A stretch of DNA of 64,000 nt, taken from positions 1-64,000 of the forward strand of contig WGMK01000008.1 in assembly GCA_016125095.1 (NCBI GenBank). Direction: 5' to 3'. The position numbers and the translations under genes are program-made. Below are positions 26,524-36,239 of this stretch, piece after piece. The notes under the pieces were generated by a model. The model was not told the DNA's origin and did not search any database. It worked only from the letters and a program-made list of their open reading frames with translations. Positions within the stretch are counted from its first letter, which is position 1. Each line of letters opens with the position of its first letter. This DNA is from Candidatus Hydrogenedens sp. Lineage in GTDB: Bacteria; Hydrogenedentota; Hydrogenedentia; Hydrogenedentales; JAEUWI01.

Positions 26524-29500
26524 ATGAGTGGGGGAGAGACTCGTAGTTCAGGATTTCGGCTCGCGAACGCGCTCTTAATTACGTTTGCCTGTGTGCTAGT
26601 AGCAGATCGCGCGAATGCTTTCTTCGTCCAGTTTCCACTGAGCGGGCGCGCGGTGCTTGCGTCGGTACAGAATCTGTATCTGACGACACCGGGCTTGTTT
26701 ACGGAAGAAGACCTGGCCATTTTTAATCCGGATACTGCAGATCTCAATGAGAATCATGTCCTTGACATGTTGGAGCTTGACGTCTATTTTTCCGGGGTTA
26801 ATCCCGATGGCGAGAATTATGATCCGCTTCTCAATGCCTACCTGATCCAAAATGCCGACCGCGCGGAGGTAGATCTAGGTTCCGTAGTCTCCAGTTTGAT
26901 GCGGCCGGCAGTTCTGCTGACTGCGGTATACATCAGCATGAATGGTCCGAGCGACTTTGAGACAGTCGCTTCGCTGGCCAGTGTTTTGGAGACCGTCGGC
27001 GCCTCTCCGCTCATCGCCTCCAACTATCAGCTCTCGGAAAACAAAGGCGGGGCCTGTGGCGACATCGACAATGATGGACGCCCCAACATTAACGAGATCA
27101 ACGCGGGCGGAGCCCCTCTTTCGCCGGACTGCTCTACGTGTGTCGAGAATGCGATTTTGCACGGCATTATGGTAGACGGCGGGGACCCTTTCGGTATCTG
27201 CGGCGCGAATGCCGTGCCCACGATTACGCTAACTGGGAGCGCAGACTTATCGGTCGATTGTCTCGCCCTCTACTTCGACCCCGGTGCCACAGCGAGCGAT
27301 CCTGAAGATGGCGATATTACGGGGTCGATGGTGGTTTTCAATCCGGTGAACACGGGCGTACCCGGGGTATACACCGTGACCTACTCGGTTTCTGATTCTT
27401 CGGGTTCTGCGGCGCCGCAACAAGTTCGTACGGTGACCGTATTGGACAATTGTCCTACCGAAGGCGAGGCCGAGTCAGGGCAGGACGGCGAAGGGACTGC
27501 GCAAGGCGAGGGAGGCATGGGCGATGGGGAGCTTGCCCCTGCTGCACTCACCATCGAACGCTACACGGCCGCGACGACTTACCGTGCGGGCGAGCCGCTT
27601 CAGTTGACGGTGGTTGTGCGCAATCCAGACAATGCGCTCCTCACAGAAATATCCGTCGTCGAACAACTCCCGACTGGCTGGACACTTGACGCGGTCGTGA
27701 CTCAGCCCCCTCCCCAGGTAACCCATCCAGGGGAAAGCTCAGTCGCCTTCACGTACGGTGCCGTACCTTCATTTCCACTTACCTTGATTTATCGTGTCAT
27801 ACCGGCAGAATCGAGCACCGGGCCCCAGGAGCTTTCCGGACGGGTCGAATACAGAATCGCGGAGAACCAACTCCAATCCGACGTCGCCGTTACGGTGGTC
27901 GAGCAGGATGAGCGGGAAATCGTGGCCGGTTTCGTTCGCGATGGACGCAACGACCGACCGCTCCTTGGGGCGCACGTATATCTGTATGTAGCAGGAACGA
28001 ACCAACTTGTGGATTCAGGTACGACCGATGTGGAGGGGCGGTATCAACTCCTGGCACAGGCATCGACGTCCATCGATATACTTTTTCTGGCCAATGGATT
28101 TGCGCCGCGGCGAATCTCCCGCATTACGGCACCGGCAACGATATCGCTCAACTTGGAATCTGTGGCGCCACCCGCGCCGGATGGCGTGACGGCCTCAGCT
28201 GGGGTCGATACAGTCACGCTTTCCTGGGAACCCAGCCGCGCCCTGGATCTCGCCGGGTATGTAGTCTACCGCGGCGAATCGGCGGTCAACCCCGCGTTGT
28301 GGAGCGCGCTCAATAGCGACCCCGTCCGCGAACCGCGGTTTGAAGACAGCGCCGGCATTGTGCGCAATAAGCCCTACTTCTACGCGGTCACTGCCGTTGA
28401 TCTGGACGACAATGAAAGCCTCTTATCGGAAATCGTATCTGTTACTCCCGGCAAAGTGTTCCTTTGGCTTCCGAATCTCAAGGTCATATCCGATGTCGTC
28501 GATACGACGGAGTTACGCGTACCTGTCAACGTGCGCAATGCAACCGGACTTGGCGTTGACGGCCTACAATTAGACTTGGTGTATCCGGCGGCATGGCTCG
28601 GCGAGACGGAGGGCGAGCAGTTGGCTGCCACTGGCGGGATTCGCGTAGAAAAGACCGTCCTCACTCAGCGTGGCGTGCTGCAGGTGAACAAGAGCACGCC
28701 GGGAAGGGTGAGAATCGGACTGCTGGCAGGCGGTAGCAGCGGGAGCCGCTCTGTAGTCGGGGCCGGGCACTTGTTCGATGTTTACTTACCCATCCGGCCG
28801 GGGCTCCAAGCGGAAACCTGCGAAGTATTCAGTCTCGAAAATGCAGCGGCGGCCACGGCAACGGTACCGGCGCAAAACCTGCCAGTCGATGCTCAATCTT
28901 CCGGTTTCGCCTGCGTAGAAAATACGTGCTTCCTGGGCGATATCAGCGCAGATGGCGCAACCACAATTTTGGACGTAATTTTGGCGTTGCAGATTGCCAG
29001 TCGCCAGATCGACGCCGATGCTTGCGCAGACCTCGCAGCAGAAATGGATGGCGATGGCAGTATCAATAGCGGTGATGCCCTCTTGATATTTCTTGAATCC
29101 TTGGGACTTGATATCAATCCAGAGCAAAATCTTAAGGCCGGTGAGCTTTCCGTGTCCGAGCGGTGGCAGAACAAGGGCGCCAATCCATCCATTGCGGTTG
29201 GGCGAGTAGACGCCGCGGCGGGAGATGTTGCGACTGTCGCGGTTGACGTGAGCGGTGCAGATGGTGTGGGAGGCCTTGATCTCAGCATCTTCTATGCAGT
29301 TGGATTGCTGACCCTGACGGACGTCAGCGTCGGGGAAATCGCCCCGGGGTTTCAGGTCGAAGTGCGTGATACGGATGGGGTGCTCGACATCAGTATGAGC
29401 GAATCGAACCTTCTTCTGGCGGGGAGCGGGACGGTGCTCAATCTGACATTTGCGCTCGCAGCGGGTGCGCCGCCCGGCGCACAGTTGCCCCTCATTGTGA

Positions 29501-29904
29501 GCGATGCCGCGCTGCGAGGCAGTTACGGAGAAAATCTCGAATGGTTCGGTGCAGTCGAACTAAGCGACGGATTGATACAGGTTACTGGGGCGGATGCTTC
29601 GGAGGTCCATCGGGCGGACTGGAATGGCGATAATATCCTATCTTTGAGTGAAGTGCTTCGTATCGTGCAGTTCTATAACGTGGGTAGCTACGGATGTGAT
29701 TTCGCCACTGAAGATGGATACGGTCCCGGAAGGACGGATCATATCTGCACTCCGCACACCGCCGATTCGGGCGGAGCGCCTAGCGAAAGTTCTCCTGATT
29801 GGACCATCTCTTTGGCTGAGTTACTCCGAGTGATCCAGCTTTTCAACGCCTTGGGTTTTGAATACTGCGGCGAAGGTGAAGACGGTTTTTGCACCTCCGA
29901 TTAG
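26524..29904 (+). CDS. Large secreted multidomain protein (DUF5011-like, FN3-like, cohesin-like, dockerin-like)
   Basis: Signal sequence; NPVNTGVPGVYTVTYSVSDSSG; APDGVTASAGVDTVTLSWEPS; DAAAGDVATVAVDVSGADGVGGLDLSIFY; C-terminal LSEVLRIVQFYN / LAELLRVIQLFN. Confidence 0.75.
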   Translation: MSGGETRSSGFRLANALLITFACVLVADRANAFFVQFPLSGRAVLASVQNLYLTTPGLFTEEDLAIFNPDTADLNENHVLDMLELDVYFSGVNPDGENYDPLLNAYLIQNADRAEVDLGSVVSSLMRPAVLLTAVYISMNGPSDFETVASLASVLETVGASPLIASNYQLSENKGGACGDIDNDGRPNINEINAGGAPLSPDCSTCVENAILHGIMVDGGDPFGICGANAVPTITLTGSADLSVDCLALYFDPGATASDPEDGDITGSMVVFNPVNTGVPGVYTVTYSVSDSSGSAAPQQVRTVTVLDNCPTEGEAESGQDGEGTAQGEGGMGDGELAPAALTIERYTAATTYRAGEPLQLTVVVRNPDNALLTEISVVEQLPTGWTLDAVVTQPPPQVTHPGESSVAFTYGAVPSFPLTLIYRVIPAESSTGPQELSGRVEYRIAENQLQSDVAVTVVEQDEREIVAGFVRDGRNDRPLLGAHVYLYVAGTNQLVDSGTTDVEGRYQLLAQASTSIDILFLANGFAPRRISRITAPATISLNLESVAPPAPDGVTASAGVDTVTLSWEPSRALDLAGYVVYRGESAVNPALWSALNSDPVREPRFEDSAGIVRNKPYFYAVTAVDLDDNESLLSEIVSVTPGKVFLWLPNLKVISDVVDTTELRVPVNVRNATGLGVDGLQLDLVYPAAWLGETEGEQLAATGGIRVEKTVLTQRGVLQVNKSTPGRVRIGLLAGGSSGSRSVVGAGHLFDVYLPIRPGLQAETCEVFSLENAAAATATVPAQNLPVDAQSSGFACVENTCFLGDISADGATTILDVILALQIASRQIDADACADLAAEMDGDGSINSGDALLIFLESLGLDINPEQNLKAGELSVSERWQNKGANPSIAVGRVDAAAGDVATVAVDVSGADGVGGLDLSIFYAVGLLTLTDVSVGEIAPGFQVEVRDTDGVLDISMSESNLLLAGSGTVLNLTFALAAGAPPGAQLPLIVSDAALRGSYGENLEWFGAVELSDGLIQVTGADASEVHRADWNGDNILSLSEVLRIVQFYNVGSYGCDFATEDGYGPGRTDHICTPHTADSGGAPSESSPDWTISLAELLRVIQLFNALGFEYCGEGEDGFCTSD

Positions 29905-29965
29905 TGCCCCTTCGGTTGACGTCCACCACAAATAGATAAGTTGTTGGTCTTGCGACACTGCGCGC

Positions 29966-30092
29966 CAAGATGGGCCCCGCGCGCGCGAGGATGACAGGGC
30001 GCAGAGGAGGTGCGGCATTCGGTGCCGGACCGGAGTCGGGATCGTCGTCGCCCCCCAAATCGTCATCCTCGCGAAAGCAGGGCCCCATCTTG
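29966..30092. repeat. Inverted repeat of ~31-bp arms downstream of the large secreted protein gene
   Basis: caagatgggcccc..gcgaggatgac (29966-29996) vs gtcatcctcgcg..ggggcccatcttg-like arm (30062-30092). Confidence 0.75.
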
Positions 30093-30105
30093 CATTTCGC
30101 GCTCC

Positions 30106-31221
30106 TTACGCGAGCGTCTTGTGGAAACGCCGTGCGCTGAGGAGCAACAGGGCCAGCCCGATTAACCCCAAACAGAGTCCCTGGGGCCAGAGATCGGCGA
30201 AGCCGGCGCCGCGGAGGATGATGCCGCGGAGGATGCGGATGAAGTAGGTGACGGGGATGAATTGGGCGATGGCGTAGATGGGGGCGGGCATGGTTTCCTG
30301 GGGAAAGATGAAGCCGGAGAGCAGGATGGAGGGCAGCATGATGAGGAAGGCCCATTGCATGGCTTCCACCTGGGTGGCGGCGACAGTGGACACGAGCAGT
30401 CCGAGGCCGAGCGCGGTGAAGAGGAAGATGGCGGCGAATCCGGCGAGCAGCAGCACGCTGCCTTCGATGTGCACCTGGAACATGAAGCGCATGAGCAGCA
30501 GCACGACGGTGGTCTCAAAGGCGCCGACGCAGGCGTAGGGCAGCAGCTTGCCGGTCATCAGGCCCAGGCGCGACACGGGGGTGACCATGAGCTGCTCGAT
30601 GGTGCCGTTTTCTTTTTCGCGCACGATGGAGAAGGCGGTGAGGAACATGGTGACGAGCTGCATGATGATGCCGACCAGCCCGGGCACGATGAAGTGGGCG
30701 GTGGTCATGGCGGGGTTGAACAGCAGGCGCGGCTGCATCTCGAGCGGCAGCAGGCTGTCGGTGCCGAGCCGGCGCGACACGATGTTGATGGATTGCGTGA
30801 GGCCGATGCCGTTGGTGGTGTTCAGCGCCTGCTGCGCCACGGTGGAATCGCTGCCGTCTATCAGCACCTGCACCGAGGCGGTCTCGCCCGCCAGCAGCCG
30901 CGCGGTGTAGTCCTCGGGAATCTTGATGCCCACGCGGGCCGTGCCGCGCACGATCGCGCGCGTGATGTCGGCGTCGGAATCGGCGTATTCGGTGATCTTG
31001 AAATAGCCCGTGTTTTCAAAGGCGTCGAGCAGGTCGCGGCTGGGCTGGCTGCGGTCAAGGTCGCACACCACGGTGTGCAGGTCGCGCACGTCGAGGTCGA
31101 TGGCGAAGCCGAAGATGGTGAGCTGCAGGCCGGGAATCATCAGCATGAGAAAGAGCGTGCGCGGATCCCGGATGATATGGATCGTCTCCTTGTAGAAGAT
31201 CGCGCCGAGCCCCCTAAACAC
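30106..31221 (-). CDS. ABC-2 type transporter permease
   Basis: FYKETIHIIRDPRTLFLMLMIPGLQLTIFGFAID; REKENGTIEQLMVTPVSR. Confidence 0.9.
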   Translation of the reverse strand: MFRGLGAIFYKETIHIIRDPRTLFLMLMIPGLQLTIFGFAIDLDVRDLHTVVCDLDRSQPSRDLLDAFENTGYFKITEYADSDADITRAIVRGTARVGIKIPEDYTARLLAGETASVQVLIDGSDSTVAQQALNTTNGIGLTQSINIVSRRLGTDSLLPLEMQPRLLFNPAMTTAHFIVPGLVGIIMQLVTMFLTAFSIVREKENGTIEQLMVTPVSRLGLMTGKLLPYACVGAFETTVVLLLMRFMFQVHIEGSVLLLAGFAAIFLFTALGLGLLVSTVAATQVEAMQWAFLIMLPSILLSGFIFPQETMPAPIYAIAQFIPVTYFIRILRGIILRGAGFADLWPQGLCLGLIGLALLLLSARRFHKTLA

Positions 31222-32161
31222 GGGCCTTCTCCCGCTTCTGCGTCAGCGTGACGAACACATCCTCGAGCGTGGGGGGCACGGGTTGAACCGCCGGGTCGGC
31301 GTAGCCCGCGTCAGCCATGTCGCGCTGCAGCTGGTCCGCCGTGCCGGTGTCGGCCTGCACGTGCAGGGCGTCGCCGAAAATAGTCACGTTGTCCACAAAG
31401 GGCAGGGCCGCCGCCGCGCCCATCGCCTCGGTCAGGCGGGGGCAGCGTACCTCGTAGCGCTCGAGACCTTCGGGCGACACTTCCGGCAGGCGCTTCAATT
31501 CGGCCGGCGTGCCGGACACGATCAGCTCGCCGTAGTGGATATAGCCCACATGCGTGCAGCGCTCGGCCTCGTCCATGTAGTGCGTGGTCACGAAGAAATT
31601 CACGCCGCGGCCGGACAGCTCGTAGAGCAGGTTCCAGATGTTGCGGCGCGCCACGGGGTCGATGCCCGCGGTCGGCTCGTCGAGGAACATGAGCTTGGGT
31701 TCGTGCAGCAACGAACAGGCCAGCGCGAGCCGCTGTTTCCACCCGCCGGATAACTGGGCCGCGCGCCGCGATACATACGGCCCGATGTCGACGATGCCGA
31801 TGACCTCGTCGATGCGCGTGCGGCGCAGGTGCCGCGGAATGCCATAGATGCCCGCGTAAAAGTTAAGGTTCTCCCGCACGGTCAGGTCGGCGTAGAGGCT
31901 GAACTGCTGCGACATGTAGCCGATGGATTGCTTGATGCGCTCGGCCTCGTGGGCTGCGTCGTGCCCCATCACGGTGGCGGTGCCCTCAGTGGGCATCAGC
32001 AGGCCGCAGAGCAGCCGGATCAGCGTGGTCTTACCGGAGCCGTTCGGGCCGAGGAAGCCGTAAATCGCGCCGTCTTCCACGCGCAAGTTTACGCGGTCCA
32101 CGGCGGTCACCTTGCCGAAGCGGCGGGTCAGGTCGCGCGTTTCGATGGCGGGCGCGCCCAT
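31214..32161 (-). CDS. ABC transporter ATP-binding protein
   Basis: Walker A GPNGSGKTT, signature LSGGWKQRLALACSLLHEPKLMFLDEPTAGIDP. Confidence 0.95.
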   Translation of the reverse strand: MGAPAIETRDLTRRFGKVTAVDRVNLRVEDGAIYGFLGPNGSGKTTLIRLLCGLLMPTEGTATVMGHDAAHEAERIKQSIGYMSQQFSLYADLTVRENLNFYAGIYGIPRHLRRTRIDEVIGIVDIGPYVSRRAAQLSGGWKQRLALACSLLHEPKLMFLDEPTAGIDPVARRNIWNLLYELSGRGVNFFVTTHYMDEAERCTHVGYIHYGELIVSGTPAELKRLPEVSPEGLERYEVRCPRLTEAMGAAAALPFVDNVTIFGDALHVQADTGTADQLQRDMADAGYADPAVQPVPPTLEDVFVTLTQKREKARV

Positions 32162-33300
32162 CACGGCGCCCCGAAATGCACCGTGGCCGCCATGCCCGGG
32201 CGCAGTTTGCCGCTGGCGGAATCCATGTCGATCTTTACCAGGAACACCTGTTGCACGCGCTCTTCCTCGGTCTGCAGGTTGCGCGGCGTAAACTCGCCCT
32301 CGGTGGCGATGAACTCGATGCGGCCCTCGAACGCTTCCGCGCCGTGGGCGTCGGTGGTGAAGCGCACGGAATCGCCCATCGAGAGCTTGCCCAGCCACAC
32401 CGCGCCGACATACACCCGGATCTCGAGGTACTCCGGATCGGTCACACGCGCCACCGCGCCCGGCTGCACCAGATCGCCCGGCTGCAGGTCCAGCGTTTCG
32501 ACGATGCACTCCGTGCATTCCGGCGGCGCGGTCACCGTCATCTCGCGCAGAGCGACCTCGGCGCGCGCCACCTGGGCCGCCGCGCCATCGCGCGAAGCCC
32601 GCGCGGCGTCGATGTCTTCCTGCCGCGCGCCATTGCGCAGCAGGTCCGCGTTCGCCTCCGCGCGCTCGTAGCCCGCCTTCGCCATGGCGATCTGTTCGTT
32701 GCGCGTGCCTTCCACCAGCAGGTCGAGCTGCTCGCGGGCGGCGTCGAGTTGTTGGGCGGCCGCTTCCAGCCGGTGCTGGGCGTGGTCGCGCGTGCTCGCC
32801 GGCGCCACGCTGCTTTCATACAGCCCCTGCGCGCGGTCGTAGTCCTCGCGGGCATCGTGGTAATCCGCCTGCAGGGCGTCGGCCTTCGCGCGCGCGGCGT
32901 CGATTTCCTGCGAACGCGCCCCCGCCAGCGCCATGTCGTATTCCGCCTTGGCGGCGCCGGCCGCGGCATTCGCCGCGCGGATTTCCTCCTCGCGCGCGCC
33001 CGCCTCCAGCTTCGCCAGTTGCGCCTCCATCGCGGCCAGATTGGCCCTCGCGGCGGACAATTCCGCCTCCGCGTCGTCCGGCTCCAGCCGCAGCAGCACA
33101 TCCCCCGGATGCACCTTCGCGCCCTCGTCCACCAGCACCTCCGCCACCCGCCCGCCGACGCGCGACCCCACCGCGATGGCGTGCCCCTCAATCTGCCCGG
33201 TAACGGCCAAATCTGAAGACGGCGCGGCGCACGACCCCAGCGCCAACGCGCCAGAGACCAGCAACCAGCAGCCTGTACGGGAAAAACGCATCACGTCCAA
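32161..33300 (-). CDS. HlyD-family membrane fusion protein
   Basis: VGSRVGGRVAEVLVDEGAKVHPGDVLLRLEPDDAEAELSAARANL; coiled-coil hairpin; overlaps ATPase start. Confidence 0.9.
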   Translation of the reverse strand: MDVMRFSRTGCWLLVSGALALGSCAAPSSDLAVTGQIEGHAIAVGSRVGGRVAEVLVDEGAKVHPGDVLLRLEPDDAEAELSAARANLAAMEAQLAKLEAGAREEEIRAANAAAGAAKAEYDMALAGARSQEIDAARAKADALQADYHDAREDYDRAQGLYESSVAPASTRDHAQHRLEAAAQQLDAAREQLDLLVEGTRNEQIAMAKAGYERAEANADLLRNGARQEDIDAARASRDGAAAQVARAEVALREMTVTAPPECTECIVETLDLQPGDLVQPGAVARVTDPEYLEIRVYVGAVWLGKLSMGDSVRFTTDAHGAEAFEGRIEFIATEGEFTPRNLQTEEERVQQVFLVKIDMDSASGKLRPGMAATVHFGAP

Positions 33301-33380
33301 TCCGGTTCAGACCGCACACTATAGGCCCGCCCGGTGGCGTATGTACAGGGGCTTTATTTCCCATCCCCCCCAAAGAACAA

Positions 33381-33410
33381 AGCGGCCCGCCCCTGTTGGA
33401 GCGGGCCGCT
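33381..33410 (-). terminator. Hairpin terminator downstream of the PKD lipoprotein gene
   Basis: agcggcccgc / gcgggccgct, followed by tttgttcttt on the minus strand. Confidence 0.65.
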
Positions 33411-33429
33411 TGCGCTTTCAATCTTTCAG

Positions 33430-34995
33430 CTATTCCTCCCCGTTTCCGGCGAGGGCTTCGGCGGCCCAGTCGAAGGCGTCGGACTTGGTGCATTGGCCGG
33501 CGCGGAGGAGTTCTTTTTTCTGCTCGAAGAGCTTGGTGCTGCCCGAGGCGAGCGAGAAGCCGAGGATGCCGAGGTCGTAGCCTGCCGCGCCGATGAACTG
33601 GGCGTCGGCCGTTTGGCAGGCGGGCATGAAGGTGTAGCTGCCGCCGACGAGGAACGCGGTCTGCGCCCAGGGTACGAGCGTGCCGCCGGCGATGCTGAGC
33701 GAGACGCGCGGATAGCCGATGCCGAAGTTGGCGGAGATGGCGCTGGAGGCGCCGGTCTGGTGGACGGCGTCGCCGAAGGTGGTGGTGCCCGCGCGGCCGC
33801 CGGCCTGCACGGTGGTGCCGTTGAACGAGAAGCCGAGGTCGCTGTTGTAGGTGAAGCTGGTGCCCACCTGCGCGCTGCCGTCCAGCGGCACGGCGGCGTT
33901 CACCACGAATTGCGCGCCCACTTCGAGCACGGCGGGGATGTAGCCCACCACGAAGGGAATCTTCATGATCGGCACCGGCAGCTTGAGGTCCACGGCGTCG
34001 CTGCCGGAACCGGCCACCACCAGCTTGAGGTCGGTCTGGCCGCGCAGGCCCTTGAGTTCGTGCTGGAACTGCTGCAGCTGGCCCGATTCGAACTTGATCT
34101 GGTTCTGGTTGCGGAAGCGGGCGAACTGGCCCGTGGCGGTGAAGCGCGCCTTCACCCCGGCGCCCACGCCCTTGGTCACCGTGAAGTCGAAATCGGCGGT
34201 GGTCACGTCCAGCGTCGCTTTCAGTTCGTACTTAAGTCCGCCCTGCTCGAAGGTGATTTCGATGGGTGTGCCGGCCTTCACGGGGTACTCGCCTACACCC
34301 GGAATCTCGATGCTCTTCACGGTGTCCGGCGTGAACTCCACGCCGTAGTCCCACGCGATGTCGCCGTCGGGAAACACCTCGTTCAGCGGGATGGTTTCGG
34401 TCTCGATGTAGATTTCCGCGGGGTCGAAGTCGGCGCGCGAGATGCGGCCCACCTCGATGCCCGCCAGCACAAGCGGCGCGCCCACGGCGATGTTCAGGCC
34501 CATCGCATTCGCGGCGTCTCGGTCGAGCAGATAGGCGTGCTCCTCGGCATTCAGCGCCAGCAGCACGTCGCCTAGGTCGGCCTCTTCCACCAGCTGCACC
34601 TCGGGCGCGATATCCACCTCGAAGGTGGCCGTATCGGCTGCCCAGTTCGGGTCCGCCGTCACGGTAACCAGGTTCGTCCGCGTCTCGGTGTCGTTGCCAT
34701 CGGCCGAGGTGACGGTAAGGGTCACCGTGTAGGTGCCGGCGGTGGCGTAGAGGTGCGCCGGGTTCGTTTCGGTGCTCGTGCCGCCATCGCCGAAATTCCA
34801 CGACCACCCGGTGATGCCGCTGCTGCCGGCCACCGAGGTATCGGTGAACTGCACCTGCAGCGGGGCGACGCCCGAGGTGGGCGCGGCGGTGAAGCCTGCC
34901 GCGGGGGGCGTTTTGGCGGGCGGACACCCGGGCACGGCGGCAAGCGCGGCGCACAACAACAGCAGCATCGAAGCGCGAAGAACCAGACTTCTCAT
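33430..34995 (-). CDS. PKD-domain lipoprotein
   Basis: Lipobox-like LAAVPGC; GVAPLQVQFTDTSVAGSSGITGWSWNFGDGGTSTETNPAHLYATAGTYTVTLTV. Confidence 0.8.
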   Translation of the reverse strand: MRSLVLRASMLLLLCAALAAVPGCPPAKTPPAAGFTAAPTSGVAPLQVQFTDTSVAGSSGITGWSWNFGDGGTSTETNPAHLYATAGTYTVTLTVTSADGNDTETRTNLVTVTADPNWAADTATFEVDIAPEVQLVEEADLGDVLLALNAEEHAYLLDRDAANAMGLNIAVGAPLVLAGIEVGRISRADFDPAEIYIETETIPLNEVFPDGDIAWDYGVEFTPDTVKSIEIPGVGEYPVKAGTPIEITFEQGGLKYELKATLDVTTADFDFTVTKGVGAGVKARFTATGQFARFRNQNQIKFESGQLQQFQHELKGLRGQTDLKLVVAGSGSDAVDLKLPVPIMKIPFVVGYIPAVLEVGAQFVVNAAVPLDGSAQVGTSFTYNSDLGFSFNGTTVQAGGRAGTTTFGDAVHQTGASSAISANFGIGYPRVSLSIAGGTLVPWAQTAFLVGGSYTFMPACQTADAQFIGAAGYDLGILGFSLASGSTKLFEQKKELLRAGQCTKSDAFDWAAEALAGNGEE

Positions 34996-35214
34996 GGGCG
35001 GATCTTCCTTAGCGGTAAGAGGAGGCGGCGGCGGACTGTCTATTCCGGCCGCGACGATGCGGCGGGAAAGCGGCGGCGGAATCTAGCCGGACCCGGCAAA
35101 CCGGATCAAGCGCATACAGTAGACGGTACTCGTACACCGTTGCTTGCGTCCGGCCGCGCCCCGCCGCGCAACACCCGTCTGATTCCAATCCCTGCGGAAA
35201 GGTTTAAGGATGGA

Positions 35215-35391
35215 ATGGGCGCGTTTCTCGCCGGGCTGCTCTACGGCGAAGAACTCGCCGCACACATCGAGGCGGGCCTCCGTTCGCTCGCCCCCGGCGC
35301 CACCAACCGCATCATCCAGGAAGCCCACATCGCCCTATGGCACACCCTCTGCGGCCTCATCGAAGCGCACTGCTTCCCGGAGATGCGATAA
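35215..35391 (+). CDS. Short hypothetical ORF
   Basis: MGAFLAGLLYGEELAAHIEAGLRSLAPGATNRIIQEAHIALWHTLCGLIEAHCFPEMR; protein-like but short. Confidence 0.3.
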   Translation: MGAFLAGLLYGEELAAHIEAGLRSLAPGATNRIIQEAHIALWHTLCGLIEAHCFPEMR

Positions 35392-35473
35392 GCCACCCGC
35401 CCTCGTTCCACCGCTCCGCGCCCCGTCCGGCAATATCGCGCCGCAATCCAGCGTCATGGGCAGGTAAATTGAT

Positions 35474-35488
35474 GTTGAAAATTTCAAC
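35474..35488. promoter_or_regulatory. Perfect palindrome upstream of the TA pair, candidate operator
   Basis: gttgaaaAtttcaac. Confidence 0.55.
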
Positions 35489-35509
35489 CCGATATGGCAC
35501 CATGAATCC

Positions 35510-35824
35510 ATGGAGAAGCGTAAGCCGCATTACCCGCTGAAAAAGGTAAAAGCATTGATCGCCGATGGCGACTACCGGGTGACGGCAACGGCGTTTCAAT
35601 GCGCCACTCGTGATCATGGATTCATTGATGTACAGCAGATCGCGGATTGCGTGCTGCAACTGGACGCCAAGTGCTTCTACAAATCGATGACCGCGTATCA
35701 TGATGTGCGAATCTGGCAAGACGTCTATCGCCCGGAAATCACGGGTGTGCCAACCTACTTGAAACTGCAAATTGTCGATGAGACGACCGTAGTGATCTCC
35801 TTCAAACGGCTGGAGGAAAACTGA
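35510..35824 (+). CDS. mqsR: MqsR-family mRNA interferase toxin
   Basis: MEKRKPHYPLKKVKALI...FYKSMTAYHDVRIWQDVYRPEITGVPTYLKLQIVDETTVVISFKRLEE, close to recalled E. coli MqsR (MEKRTPHTRL...DFYKSMTTYSDHTIWQDVYRP). Confidence 0.9.
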   Translation: MEKRKPHYPLKKVKALIADGDYRVTATAFQCATRDHGFIDVQQIADCVLQLDAKCFYKSMTAYHDVRIWQDVYRPEITGVPTYLKLQIVDETTVVISFKRLEEN

Positions 35825-35825
35825 T

Positions 35826-36239
35826 ATGCGCGAGAAGAAATGGAAAGACTGCCCGGTGTGCGGCGCTAAGAACACGATGCAGACCCGGAAAAACGTCAGC
35901 GAGCGATTCCATCCGCCAGGCTATCCGCCGCTGGATATCGCCGAACTCGAGGGCCAATTCTGCAGCGCGTGCGGCGAGGGTTTCTGGTCGCTAGCATCGG
36001 AGCGACGAATCGCGCGGCTGCTGGCTGAACACTGCGCCACGCACGATGCAACCCGCATCGTCGCCGCCGAACTCGCCAGTGTGCAGGAAGCCGCCAAGGC
36101 TATGCGCGTCACCGTGCAAGGCATCCACAAAATGATGAACGAAGGCCGTCTGCGTTACGTCGTGGCGGGAGACACGCGGCTGCCCATCCGCAAGGATGTA
36201 GCCGAGAAGGCATCGGCGCGCACGGCCGCGGGCAGGTAG
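35826..36239 (+). CDS. MqsA-like antitoxin with N-terminal zinc module
   Basis: CPVCGAKN...CSACGEGFWS Zn motif; immediately follows mqsR; C-terminal VQEAAKAMRVTVQGIHKMMNEGRLRYVVAGDTRLPIRKDV. Confidence 0.8.
   Translation: MREKKWKDCPVCGAKNTMQTRKNVSERFHPPGYPPLDIAELEGQFCSACGEGFWSLASERRIARLLAEHCATHDATRIVAAELASVQEAAKAMRVTVQGIHKMMNEGRLRYVVAGDTRLPIRKDVAEKASARTAAGR

Noticed and set aside
30262-31251. 329-aa plus-strand ORF
   Set aside because: Antisense to the ABC-2 permease; biased Gly/His/Glu composition.
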